Part shown: positions 1 through 8,553 of the stretch, in pieces | Position numbering within the stretch: the first letter of the stretch is position 1 | Layout: the number at the start of each line of letters is the position of its first letter | NCBI GenBank assembly: GCA_964498065.1 | Contig: CAZCFZ010000016.1 | Coordinates: forward strand, 10,284 to 74,283 | Source of the DNA: FEN-1297 sp964498065 | Lineage (GTDB): Bacteria > Bacteroidota > Ignavibacteria > Ignavibacteriales > Ignavibacteriaceae | DNA length: 64,000 nt | Reading direction: 5' to 3' | Made by a program: the position numbers and the translations under genes | Notes under the pieces: model-generated | What the model was told of the DNA's origin: nothing | Database searches by the model: none | Seen by the model: the letters and a program-made list of their open reading frames with translations, nothing else

Positions 1-1
1 G

Positions 2-388
2 GAAGGTGCTTATCTTTATTCCTCCCCGGATTATTCCGCTAGAACCGATTCGGAATTCTTTGTCGGTACCGATATTTACATTTCTAAATATGAAGAGGGA
101 TTCTATAAAATAACCGGTGGATATATTCGGGCATCAAAAGTATTTATAAATGATAAGCTGGAAGCTTATAATAAAAGCCTCCATATTACCGTTAATTCGC
201 GCCATTCAAAGGATATTTATTCTGGTTCAGTAGAAATTGGAATGACTGAAAGTCAAGTTAGAAAGATATTAGGACCTCCTAACGAGATCCACAATATTAC
301 ATCTGCTGGCGAAAAGTTTGAACAATGGATTTATGATAATAAATACCTCTATTTTGAAAATGGCAAGCTTTTTTCAATTCAGCAATAG
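2..388 (+). CDS. SH3-like / BamE (SmpA/OmlA)-like protein, 3' part only
   Basis: This is an open frame running in from the left edge to a TAG at 386-388, giving 128 codons without a start, so the N-terminus lies outside the window. The first ~50 visible residues (a SSPDYSARTDSEFFVGTD stretch followed by GFYKITGGYIRAS) look like a bacterial SH3 fold. The last ~45 residues resemble the SmpA/OmlA/BamE fold: a turn of the type IGMTESQVRKILGPPNEI, then an aromatic strand with EQWIYD and YLYFENGKL. Proteins of this kind are usually exported or envelope-associated, but no signal peptide can be seen because the start is missing. The domain reading is from motif memory and the precise function is unknown. 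Confidence 0.72.
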   Translation, partial: EGAYLYSSPDYSARTDSEFFVGTDIYISKYEEGFYKITGGYIRASKVFINDKLEAYNKSLHITVNSRHSKDIYSGSVEIGMTESQVRKILGPPNEIHNITSAGEKFEQWIYDNKYLYFENGKLFSIQQ

Positions 389-675
389 ATTCGGCCTTCA
401 TATATGCCGCTGGTAAAGCTTTCTCGGTCCGGGAGGTAGTTTTATATGGCCGTTTTAATGCCATTTAAATACCAATTTAACGCGGTTTTAATTTCTCATT
501 TTAGGTGATAATCTCTGGAAAAAAGTGGAAAAGTTGGAAAACAATTGAGAAAAACAAAAAACGCTTTTTTAAACCCATTTCTTTTGAATACGAATTGTTT
601 TCGGCCTTTTTCTCATTCTTCTTTTGTTTTCTCCACTTCTCAACTTTCCAGATTAATTATAGTTTGCTTTAGTAA
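389..675. other. Intergenic stretch with an imperfect inverted repeat
   Basis: About 290 bases lie between the BamE-like gene and the terminator. The part near 513-555 (ctggaaa, gtggaaaag, tgagaaaaa) reappears, inverted and imperfect, near 608-653, so the transcript could fold into a long hairpin with a ~50-nt loop. The small open frame starting at 545 lies across this repeat, has no ribosome-binding site and runs through the terminator, so I do not count it as a gene. I see nothing else here. Confidence 0.4.
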
Positions 676-714
676 AATAAAAAAACCCGCGGAATTCGCG
701 GGCTTTTTATTTTT
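676..714. terminator. Bidirectional rho-independent terminator
   Basis: A perfect 6-bp GC stem (cccgcg 686-691, cgcggg 697-702) with a 5-nt loop is flanked by an A-tract on the left and a T-tract on the right. It can therefore stop transcription from both the + strand gene on the left and the - strand nuo operon on the right, which converge here. Confidence 0.9.
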
Positions 715-727
715 ATATGAAAAAAAT

Positions 728-2239
728 TTAAAGACCTAAAAGCGCAATCGATGATTTGGCTAAATCCACAAGGGGAGTAAAGTAAACGCCTAATACAAGA
801 ACCGGCGTAAGCATTACAACTACCAAAGCAATTGCTCCGTAAGAAGCCGAAAATCTTGGAATCTCTTTATCCGATTTATCAATGAACATATTTTTTAAAA
901 CTTTGATATAGTAATAAAGCGAGACAACCGTATTAAGCAATGCAATCACTGCAACAACGATCATCTTTGCATCAACCAGTGCAATGAAGATATAGAGCTT
1001 ACCTATAAAACCTGCAGTTGGAGGTAAACCGGTCAATGAGACAAGAAATATACCTAATGAAACACCTAAAAACGGAGCGGAGAATCCTAAACCCTTATAA
1101 TCATCCAGTTCTTCACTTCCGATTTTATTTGCAATCAGCATTACAATTAAGAATGCACCCAGGTTCATAAAAGCATAGATTGCGAAATAAATAATTATAG
1201 CGGCGATTCCTTCGTTTGACATGACCGCTAGTCCTAAAAGCAAATATCCGGCATGAGCAATACTCGAATATGCTAACAGCCTCTTCATATTAGTTTGCCA
1301 AAGGGCGGCAAAATTACCTAGAGTCATTGTCAGAATGGAAATTATTATAATAATAGCCTTCCAATCGATAGCGCCTAATAAATGCCAGAATCCTTGAGGA
1401 TCAACGGATTTAATGAAAGCAATTTTTATAAATCTAATTAAGAGAGCAAAACCTGCTGCTTTACTGGCGATAGACAAAAATGCAGTAATTGGAATTGGTG
1501 CTCCTTCATAAACATCCGGTGTCCAGAAATGAAAAGGCGCAGCTGAAATTTTATATCCGATTCCAACGAAAATTAATAATCCGGAAAGATACAATGCTAA
1601 TCCCGGACCTTGTGCAGCCTGTAAAACTGAATTTATTGCATAAAGATTTGTGCTGCCTGTTATTCCATAAATAATAGAAATGCCGAACAACATAATGCCG
1701 GATGAAATTCCGCCGTATATAACATATTTTAATGAAGCTTCGCTGTTTCTTAAAGACTGCTTTGTAAAGCCTGCTAATATATAAGATGACAAAGATACTA
1801 ATTCAAGTGCAAGATAAATTACAATTAAATCTACGGAAGATACCATGAACATCATTCCGAGGATCATACCGAATATCAGCGTATAATACTCTCCATGACG
1901 TTCGACACCTGCTTTAATTTCGGAAGAAGATATAGAGAAAAGAATTATCAGGATTGATGAGAGTACAATTAGCAACTTAAAGAAATTACCGAAAGGATCG
2001 ATAGCCATCATCCCTATACTTGATCTTGTAGCAAATGCAAATGAGCTTGAATTAAAGTGTTCAATTATAAAATAACCGGTTACAAAAAGTCCTGCAATTG
2101 CTATGTAAGGCAGTAATTTTTTATTCTTGTTCATTATTAAGTCGACAAGAACTAAAAGAACAATGACTATTGAAATAGTAATTTCCGGCTTAATTAAATA
2201 AAGATCTTTTACGAGATAATTTAGATTATAAGTATTCAC
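728..2239 (-). CDS. nuoN: NADH-quinone oxidoreductase subunit N (complex I)
   Basis: NuoN is one of three antiporter-like membrane subunits that form the proton-pumping arm of complex I. The 503-residue protein has about 14 predicted membrane segments. It carries the typical core of the family, including the SLSSYILAGF-type stretch near residue 150, the KISAAPFHFWTPDVYEGAP motif near residue 230, with its conserved lysine, and the MKRLLAYSSIAHAGYLLLG motif near residue 315. Length matches the family. The start codon is GTG at 2239, with the next in-frame ATG well inside a membrane helix. It is the last gene of the nuoA-N operon, 33 bases after nuoM, and is followed by the bidirectional terminator at 676-714. 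Confidence 0.97.
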   Translation of the reverse strand: MNTYNLNYLVKDLYLIKPEITISIVIVLLVLVDLIMNKNKKLLPYIAIAGLFVTGYFIIEHFNSSSFAFATRSSIGMMAIDPFGNFFKLLIVLSSILIILFSISSSEIKAGVERHGEYYTLIFGMILGMMFMVSSVDLIVIYLALELVSLSSYILAGFTKQSLRNSEASLKYVIYGGISSGIMLFGISIIYGITGSTNLYAINSVLQAAQGPGLALYLSGLLIFVGIGYKISAAPFHFWTPDVYEGAPIPITAFLSIASKAAGFALLIRFIKIAFIKSVDPQGFWHLLGAIDWKAIIIIISILTMTLGNFAALWQTNMKRLLAYSSIAHAGYLLLGLAVMSNEGIAAIIIYFAIYAFMNLGAFLIVMLIANKIGSEELDDYKGLGFSAPFLGVSLGIFLVSLTGLPPTAGFIGKLYIFIALVDAKMIVVAVIALLNTVVSLYYYIKVLKNMFIDKSDKEIPRFSASYGAIALVVVMLTPVLVLGVYFTPLVDLAKSSIALLGL

Positions 2240-2272
2240 TTTAGTCTATTAGAATTAAATTAAAATTTTATT

Positions 2273-3877
2273 TTAGAGTCCTATTAAAGAACCGTATACA
2301 ACTTTGGCATCCATCATAAATTTAACCATATGATTAACAGATGTATTCATTAAGTTAAGCATAGCTGCCGGGTAAACTCCCAAGAAAATTACAATTAAAC
2401 CAAGCGGAATAAGCATTGCATATTCTCTGAAAGTAAGATCCTTAAGCATAGACCATTTTTCTTTTAGGCTGCCTAAGAAAACTTTTTGTAAGGCAATAAG
2501 CATATAGCCGGCGCCTAATAAAATTCCTAATGTGGATATAACAGTAATTATTCTTATAGCAGGAACGCTGAATGCGCCAAGGAATACAAACACTTCTGAA
2601 ACAAAACTGCTTAATCCCGGAAGTCCGATAGCAGCAAAGAATGCAACTGTAGTAATACCCGCATACATTGGCATCTGAGTGGCCAATCCGCCGAATGCAT
2701 CCATGTCTCTTGTATGTGCTCTGTCGTATATTACGCCTACTATAAGGAATAACATAGCAGTAATTGTTCCATGGTTAAACATTTGTAATATTGCACCGGA
2801 AATTCCAATTGTTGTTAATGATGCCATTCCAAGCATTACAATTCCCATGTGTGAAATAGATGAGTATGCTATCATCTTTTTGAAATCTTTTTGGGCCATC
2901 GCACATAGTGCACCATAGATAATATTTATCATACCGAATAGCGCAATCCACCAAACCAATTTTTCGGTGATCTCGGGGAATATAGGGAATGAAATTCTTA
3001 GGATTCCGTATGTACCCATCTTTAATAAAACTCCGGCAAGAATAACGCTAATAGCAGTCGGCGCTTCAACGTGAGCATCCGGCAGCCAAGTATGGAAGGG
3101 GAACATCGGAATTTTAATTGCAAAACCGATGAATAATGCAATGTATGCTATAAATCTTAGGTTGTTTGGATTCAATGGAGAAAGTATACCGGTAGCGGTA
3201 TAATTATGTACATTCATCATTGCAAGCATGTCGAATGTAAAAACTTTTGAACCGTTGGCTAAAGTTTCCGTAGAACTAAAATACAAACCGATCATAACAA
3301 GAAGAATAAAAACGCTTCCCAACAAAGTGTAAAGGAAAAACTTAATTGCTGCATATTCTCTTCTGGGACCGCCCCACATTCCGATTAAGAAATACATAGG
3401 CAGTAACATCAATTCCCAGAATATATAGAATAAGAAGAAATTAAGAGCAACAAAAACACCCATCATTCCGGTATCGAGCAAAAGGAACAATGCAAAGTAA
3501 CCTTTAATGGATTTTTTTATCGACCAAGAAGACATAGTAGCGATAAATGTTACAATAGCTGTAAGAAGAACCATTACAACACTTAATCCGTCTATTCCAA
3601 GGAAGTAGTCGATTTTTATCGTTCCTATCCAGGAGAAGGCAGTAATATTTATCCAATTGAATTTCTCAATAAATTGGAATGATGACGGATCATTAATTCC
3701 TCCGAGAGAGAAATTAAATCCTGCAAGAATAAATACAGCCAGAATCACCTGAAGGCCGGTAATAAAAAGAGTAGTGCTCTTTATTATTAACTCCTTGGTC
3801 TTTGGTATGAATAATATAATTACCATTCCTAATATCGGCAGGAAGGTTATTAACGATAAGATGGGAAATTTTTCCAT
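2273..3877 (-). CDS. nuoM: NADH-quinone oxidoreductase subunit M (complex I)
   Basis: NuoM is the second antiporter-like proton-channel subunit of complex I. The product is 534 residues with 13-14 hydrophobic segments. Recognisable family motifs include FFIFWELMLLPMYFLIG-like residues near 150, IKIPMFPFHTWLPDAHVEAP near 255-275 (channel lysine and the H/W/P signature), and KKMIAYSSISHMGIVMLG near 330. ATG start at 3877; the gene lies 25 bases downstream of nuoL and 33 bases upstream of nuoN, so it is cotranscribed. The sequence looks intact and of usual size. Confidence 0.97.
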   Translation of the reverse strand: MEKFPILSLITFLPILGMVIILFIPKTKELIIKSTTLFITGLQVILAVFILAGFNFSLGGINDPSSFQFIEKFNWINITAFSWIGTIKIDYFLGIDGLSVVMVLLTAIVTFIATMSSWSIKKSIKGYFALFLLLDTGMMGVFVALNFFLFYIFWELMLLPMYFLIGMWGGPRREYAAIKFFLYTLLGSVFILLVMIGLYFSSTETLANGSKVFTFDMLAMMNVHNYTATGILSPLNPNNLRFIAYIALFIGFAIKIPMFPFHTWLPDAHVEAPTAISVILAGVLLKMGTYGILRISFPIFPEITEKLVWWIALFGMINIIYGALCAMAQKDFKKMIAYSSISHMGIVMLGMASLTTIGISGAILQMFNHGTITAMLFLIVGVIYDRAHTRDMDAFGGLATQMPMYAGITTVAFFAAIGLPGLSSFVSEVFVFLGAFSVPAIRIITVISTLGILLGAGYMLIALQKVFLGSLKEKWSMLKDLTFREYAMLIPLGLIVIFLGVYPAAMLNLMNTSVNHMVKFMMDAKVVYGSLIGL

Positions 3878-3902
3878 TTTTTATTTACCTAAGATTTTCA
3901 AA

Positions 3903-6002
3903 CTAAAATGACTTAAATAAGAATAAAAGAATAACTAACGAGAATATTACCAGAACTATGTAAGTCTGAACTTTCCCGGTTTGGAACTTTCTGAAAAATA
4001 AACCGAGAAAACCGCTTAAATATGCGGCTGAATTAACAGCTCCATCCACAACAACGTTATCAAATTTACCGCTGAGCTTTGAAAATTGTCTTGTAACTGT
4101 AGCAGTACCATTTACAATTCCATCAATTATGTTTGCATCAAACCATGCGAGAACTTTACTAAGCCCAAAAGTAAACGCCACAAAAGTTGCGGCATAAAAT
4201 TCATCAAAGTACCATTTGTTTAACAGAAAATTATAAACCGGCTTTGTTCGCTCGGCGAGCTTATCGGCATCAAATATTTTCCATTGGTAGAATAAAAACG
4301 CAATCAATAAACCGGAAGATGCTAAGAATAAAGACAGTATCATTGAAGGAACGTGAGCATTTTCCATAGCGTTGGTATACATTTCGGAATATGTTATTTC
4401 TTCTCCGGCTTTAGGTTTTGTTCCAGGTTCAACAGCATCGGATTTCATAAAAGTGTAACGTGCATCCTGCGGAGTATAAATTTCCGGGGCTTTTACCCAT
4501 TTGGAAAGAAGAGCGCCTTGTTCAGGATTAAACGGATTCGGTGTATACCAAATAAAGATTGATAAAGTTGCTAAAACTACCAGCGGCATAGCCATTACAA
4601 AAGGAGACTCATGTGCATGATCATATTTCTCTTTATCTCTCGGTTCACCGTGAAAAGTAAGTATTACTAACCGAAACATATATAAAGCGGTAAGCAGCGC
4701 TACAAAGAAACCGACAAACGGGAAGAACCAATTTCCCGTTAATGAGCCGAAGGCATAAGTGCCTGCTAATATTCCGTCTTTGCTTAAAAATCCTGATGTT
4801 AAAGGTATACCTGAAATAGCAAGTGAAGCAATTAAGAAGGTTATATAAGTAATCGGCATTTTCTTTCTTAAACCGCCCATCTTCCTAATGTCCTGCTCAT
4901 GATGCATTTGGTGGATTATAGAGCCTGATCCTAAAAACAATAATGATTTAAAGAATGCATGAGTCATTAAATGAAAGAAAGCAAAAGAATATGCACCAAC
5001 ACCTAATGCTAAAACCATGTAGCCCAGCTGACTTATTGTGGAGTAAGCAAGGACTTTTTTAATATCGTTTTGTGTAATAGCTATAGTTGCCGGTATTAAA
5101 GCAGATAAAGCCCCGATAATTGCAATGAAAAATAAAGCTCCTCCAGATAGAATAGGGAAGACTCTAATAATTAAATACACCCCTGCGGCAACCATGGTAG
5201 CGGCGTGTATTAAAGCGCTGACTGGTGTCGGGCCTTCCATAGCATCGGGCAGCCAAACATGTAAAGGAAATTGAGCCGACTTTCCTATTGCTCCCATAAA
5301 AATTAAAATTCCTGTTACAGTCAGCCAAAATTCACTGTTAAAAGGAATATGGCCTAATGAAATTTGATGGAATATCGTATCAAATGTAAATGTATGATAA
5401 GTGAAAAATAAAATTAGTATTCCGGAAAACATTCCAATATCGCCGACCCTATTAACAATAAAGGCTTTTTTACCGGCATCGGCAGCAGATTTCTTTTCGA
5501 ACCAAAAACCGATTAGTAAGTATGAGGATAAACCGACTAATTCCCAGAAGATATACATCATCAACAAGTTATGAGTAAAAACGATACCTGTCATTGAGAA
5601 AGTAAAAATACCCAGGTAAGCAAAGTACCTATTGTATCTTTTATCTCCCTTCATATAAGCAATAGAGAATATATGAACCAGCATACTTATTAAGGTAACA
5701 ACAACAATCATAAGTGCGGCTATATTGTCTACCATCATCCCAAGATCAATATGGATGGTTCCGAAAAGAGGAAGGTTGCCCATATTTATCCAGGTAAATT
5801 GGCCTGTTACGGTTTGATTAGGGAAATCACTTAATTTTATATAGGCAAGTACAACAGCTAGAGCAAAAGCCAGTATAATAATGAAGTTTTCGAAATTATA
5901 AACGTATTTTATTTTCTTCCCAAATAAAAGAGTAACAATAAATCCGATAAGTGGAAGAAAGAGGATTATTTCTGCTAATTGGATCAGAACTGATTCCGAC
6001 AT
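3903..6002 (-). CDS. nuoL: NADH-quinone oxidoreductase subunit L (complex I)
   Basis: NuoL is the distal, largest antiporter-like subunit, with a C-terminal lateral helix that braces the membrane arm. The 699-residue product shows the HDDVVD-free antiporter core: FWELVGLSSYLLIGFWF near residue 145, GKSAQFPLHVWLPDAMEGPTP near 240 and KKVLAYSTISQLGYM near 315. The long C-terminal region (from ~residue 480) contains a hydrophilic stretch and final hydrophobic helices, as expected for NuoL rather than NuoM or NuoN. Start ATG 6002, only 5 bases after the nuoK stop codon, so translation is probably coupled. Confidence 0.97.
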   Translation of the reverse strand: MSESVLIQLAEIILFLPLIGFIVTLLFGKKIKYVYNFENFIIILAFALAVVLAYIKLSDFPNQTVTGQFTWINMGNLPLFGTIHIDLGMMVDNIAALMIVVVTLISMLVHIFSIAYMKGDKRYNRYFAYLGIFTFSMTGIVFTHNLLMMYIFWELVGLSSYLLIGFWFEKKSAADAGKKAFIVNRVGDIGMFSGILILFFTYHTFTFDTIFHQISLGHIPFNSEFWLTVTGILIFMGAIGKSAQFPLHVWLPDAMEGPTPVSALIHAATMVAAGVYLIIRVFPILSGGALFFIAIIGALSALIPATIAITQNDIKKVLAYSTISQLGYMVLALGVGAYSFAFFHLMTHAFFKSLLFLGSGSIIHQMHHEQDIRKMGGLRKKMPITYITFLIASLAISGIPLTSGFLSKDGILAGTYAFGSLTGNWFFPFVGFFVALLTALYMFRLVILTFHGEPRDKEKYDHAHESPFVMAMPLVVLATLSIFIWYTPNPFNPEQGALLSKWVKAPEIYTPQDARYTFMKSDAVEPGTKPKAGEEITYSEMYTNAMENAHVPSMILSLFLASSGLLIAFLFYQWKIFDADKLAERTKPVYNFLLNKWYFDEFYAATFVAFTFGLSKVLAWFDANIIDGIVNGTATVTRQFSKLSGKFDNVVVDGAVNSAAYLSGFLGLFFRKFQTGKVQTYIVLVIFSLVILLFLFKSF

Positions 6003-6007
6003 AAATT

Positions 6008-6319
6008 CTAGTCCTTTAAAGTATCAATTTCATCAACATTAACTGTTGAAAAAGTTTTATAAATATTTAAAACAATGGCTAAGGCAATAGCCGCTTCGGC
6101 TGCAGCAAGAATAATCACAAAAAGCGCCATCATTTGGCCCTGTAATCCGAAATTTCCAAATTTAGCAAACGCTATAAAATTAATGTTTGCTGAATTTAAG
6201 ATTAGTTCAATTCCCATTAAAACCATTACGGCATTTTTTCTTGTTACAATACCGAATATTCCTAATGAAAAAAGTACTAAACTGACAAAGAGAAAGTGAT
6301 TTAATCCAATATGTGCCAT
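6008..6319 (-). CDS. nuoK: NADH-quinone oxidoreductase subunit K (complex I)
   Basis: NuoK is a small three-helix subunit of the complex I membrane arm. The product is 103 residues, the normal length, with three hydrophobic helices. It keeps the two membrane glutamates typical of the family, one in the MGIELILNSANINF segment of helix 2 and one in the AAAEAAIALAIVLN segment of helix 3. It is tightly linked to nuoL (5-base gap). The 105-base gap to nuoJ upstream is unusual for this operon and holds a small palindromic element. Confidence 0.97.
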   Translation of the reverse strand: MAHIGLNHFLFVSLVLFSLGIFGIVTRKNAVMVLMGIELILNSANINFIAFAKFGNFGLQGQMMALFVIILAAAEAAIALAIVLNIYKTFSTVNVDEIDTLKD

Positions 6320-6384
6320 GATAAACTTATTTTATTAATTCATTATCAAAATATTCTTAAAAGTCCATCCCTTCCATCGATGCC

Positions 6385-6415
6385 CGGCCTCGCCGACATG
6401 ATAGGCAAGGGTTGG
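6385..6415. repeat. Small palindromic element between nuoJ and nuoK
   Basis: A GC-rich island interrupts an otherwise AT-rich spacer. It can form a stem of seven pairs with one mismatch (cctcgcc 6388-6394 against ggcaagg 6404-6410) around a 9-base loop. A related GC-rich palindrome (gcctgccgaggc) sits at about 15462-15473. Short dispersed palindromes of this look are common in genomes of this group; that both belong to one family is inference. Confidence 0.45.
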
Positions 6416-6424
6416 TTTAAATCT

Positions 6425-6913
6425 CTATTTCCGCGCCATGGAAGCTGCTCCGATAAGCGCAATTAATAATAGTATTCCCAATAATTCAAAAACCACCGCA
6501 TATTGCTGCATCAATAACATGCCAAGACTATTAGCAGTTGAATTTGGTATTACCGAATTGGTTGTTCTCCAGTTTGTTTTTAATAATGCGGCAGCCAATA
6601 TTCCGGCAAATAATGCAACTCCAACGGCCGCCGGCAGTATCTTTACGCTCCCGGTCTTTATTTGAACATTAGTGATTTTATTAGTAAGCATTACACCAAA
6701 TAATAATAATATCAGTATGCCGCCAACGTAAACCACTAACTGAACGATAGCGATAAAATCTGCTCCTAAAAGGACATAAATTCCTGCTACTCCAAAAAAT
6801 GTAAAAAGCAGATAATATGCGGAATATATAATGTTGCGGCTTGTTACAACGAAAAAAGCAGATATTAAAGTTATCGCTGCAAACAAATAAAATATAATGT
6901 CGTAAATGTTCAT
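6425..6913 (-). CDS. nuoJ: NADH-quinone oxidoreductase subunit J (complex I)
   Basis: NuoJ is a membrane subunit of the complex I arm whose third helix carries the pi-bulge involved in coupling. The product is 162 residues with five hydrophobic helices and the family segment IAIVQLVVYVGGILILLLFGVML near residues 55-77. The open frame extends upstream into the end of nuoI, but that extension is lysine-rich and unrelated. I therefore place the start at the ATG at 6911-6913, 4 bases after nuoI, where the first helix (MNIYDIIFYLFAA) begins directly. It is part of the nuo operon. Confidence 0.95.
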   Translation of the reverse strand: MNIYDIIFYLFAAITLISAFFVVTSRNIIYSAYYLLFTFFGVAGIYVLLGADFIAIVQLVVYVGGILILLLFGVMLTNKITNVQIKTGSVKILPAAVGVALFAGILAAALLKTNWRTTNSVIPNSTANSLGMLLMQQYAVVFELLGILLLIALIGAASMARK

Positions 6914-6917
6914 AAAA

Positions 6918-7475
6918 TTATTGTCCCTTATTTTCAGCCGGCTTATTTGAAGCAGCTGCCTTTGCTGCTTTTTCAGCAGCTTTCTGAGCTTCAAATTGGG
7001 CATAATTCTTTTTCTTTTCTTCTCTTTCTTCAGGTGTGAGTGTAACAAAATCATATAATAAATTTTCTCTTTCAAACTCGGAAAATTCATATACATCTGT
7101 CATGTAAATACACTCAGTAGGGCAAGGGAAAACACATAACTGGCAGTAACAGCACTTCGCAAAATCTATATCAAATTTAGTAACCCATAAAGCCTTACGT
7201 TTATCGTTAGATGTTTTGCCTAAGTCTTCTCCTGGTATGGCTTTAACTGTTTCAATTGAAATGCAGTCTACGGGACATGCACGGGCACACTGATCGCATC
7301 CGATGCAATCATCCATATTAACATATAGACGATTTCTTTCTCTTTCAGGTAATTGTGGTTTAACATCCGGATATTGTATTGTAACAGCCGGAACAAACAA
7401 GTGTTTAAAGGTAACCTTCATACCTATCATAATAGTTACCAATGCTGTCCAAATGTTATTTAAATATTCTCTCAT
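6918..7475 (-). CDS. nuoI: NADH-quinone oxidoreductase subunit I (complex I, 2x[4Fe-4S])
   Basis: NuoI is the ferredoxin-like subunit that carries clusters N6a and N6b and passes electrons to NuoB. The 185-residue protein has two canonical 4Fe-4S motifs, CIGCDQCARACP near residue 57 and CCYCQLCVFPCP near residue 107. These are separated by the usual spacing, and a short N-terminal amphipathic region precedes them. The C-terminus is a low-complexity Ala/Lys/Glu tail (from ~residue 150), somewhat longer than usual. It sits 4 bases after nuoH and 4 bases before nuoJ. Because nuoE, F and G are absent from this operon, NuoI may be close to the electron entry site. Confidence 0.97.
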   Translation of the reverse strand: MREYLNNIWTALVTIMIGMKVTFKHLFVPAVTIQYPDVKPQLPERERNRLYVNMDDCIGCDQCARACPVDCISIETVKAIPGEDLGKTSNDKRKALWVTKFDIDFAKCCYCQLCVFPCPTECIYMTDVYEFSEFERENLLYDFVTLTPEEREEKKKNYAQFEAQKAAEKAAKAAASNKPAENKGQ

Positions 7476-7479
7476 ATAA

Positions 7480-8553
7480 TTATAACAATGTTATTAAACC
7501 TATAATAATTAAATTAACAAAAGCTATCGGGATTAAATATTTCCAGCAAGCAGCCATCAATTGGTCTACCCTTAATCTTGGTAAAGTCCATCTCAGCCAC
7601 ATCTGAACGAACACAAAGAAAATGCCTTTTGTTGTAAACCAGAATAATTGTTCAATAGGTATAAGCCATTTTAAGTGTAAAAGATTCCCTAAATAACCAA
7701 TAGGGGATTGATATCCGCCGAAGAAAAGAACGGTTACAATTGCGGAAACAGCAAACATATTTGCATATTCTGCAAGGAAAAACATTGCGAACTTCATCCC
7801 GGTATATTCAGTATGATAACCGGATACTAGTTCCGATTCCGCTTCAGGTATATCAAACGGTGTTCTGTTAACTTCGGCAAGCGTACTAATGTAAATAATT
7901 ACAAATCCAATAATCATAAAAGGAATCAGTAAAAATTTTACAATTCCTAATTGCGGACCGCCCAATATCATCCAATTCCAAAAATGACCCGTTTGCATTT
8001 CACTGAGAGTATTCAAATTAAGAGTACCGGTTATCATAATTATAGTAATGATTACCAATATAGTCGGTATTTCATAGCTTATAATTTGAGCAGCAGAACG
8101 CATGGCGCCTAAAAGTGAATACTTATTATTAGATGACCATCCGGCCATTAAAATACCGGCAACAACAAAACCGGAAACGGCTATAATGAAAAAGATACCT
8201 AAATCGATATTAGATCCGATGTATGCACTTGAAAAAGGTATGGCAGCAAAAGCTGCATATGTGCCGACAAAAACAAGTACAGGCGCTATATTGAATAATG
8301 GTTTGTCATTTTCAGTTGCTACTATGTCTTCTTTTTGAACTAACTTCATGATATCGGCGATAGTTTGAAGCCAGCCATGAGAACCTACTCTCATCGGTCC
8401 CAAACGGTCTTGCATATGAGCAGATACTTTTCGTTCTAGCCAGACGGCAAAAAGAGCGAACGGGAGAATGAAAATAAATAACGGCAACAGACTTTGAATG
8501 ATATCTGCTATTAGTAAACTGCCTGTGATACTATAGAAAAAGTTGTATATCAT
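7480..8553 (-). CDS. nuoH: NADH-quinone oxidoreductase subunit H (complex I)
   Basis: NuoH forms, with NuoB and NuoD, the quinone-binding chamber at the base of the membrane arm. The product is 357 residues with about eight hydrophobic segments. Diagnostic motifs include AVWLERKVSAHMQDRLGPMRVG near residue 40 and NRTPFDIPEAESELVSGYHTEYTG near residue 230, the latter with the acidic loop that contacts quinone. It overlaps the end of nuoD by 4 bases (8550-8553), a sign of coupled translation. In 14-subunit operons nuoE, F and G lie between nuoD and nuoH; here the two are directly fused. Confidence 0.97.
   Translation of the reverse strand: MIYNFFYSITGSLLIADIIQSLLPLFIFILPFALFAVWLERKVSAHMQDRLGPMRVGSHGWLQTIADIMKLVQKEDIVATENDKPLFNIAPVLVFVGTYAAFAAIPFSSAYIGSNIDLGIFFIIAVSGFVVAGILMAGWSSNNKYSLLGAMRSAAQIISYEIPTILVIITIIMITGTLNLNTLSEMQTGHFWNWMILGGPQLGIVKFLLIPFMIIGFVIIYISTLAEVNRTPFDIPEAESELVSGYHTEYTGMKFAMFFLAEYANMFAVSAIVTVLFFGGYQSPIGYLGNLLHLKWLIPIEQLFWFTTKGIFFVFVQMWLRWTLPRLRVDQLMAACWKYLIPIAFVNLIIIGLITLL

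Noticed and set aside
545..739. 64-codon open frame on the + strand
   Set aside because: It covers the inverted repeat and the terminator, has no ribosome-binding site and runs into the nuoN 3' end; not a plausible gene.
6914..7096. Upstream extension of the nuoJ frame
   Set aside because: It lies within the nuoI coding region in another frame, is lysine-rich and unlike any NuoJ N-terminus; the ATG at 6913 fits the family.
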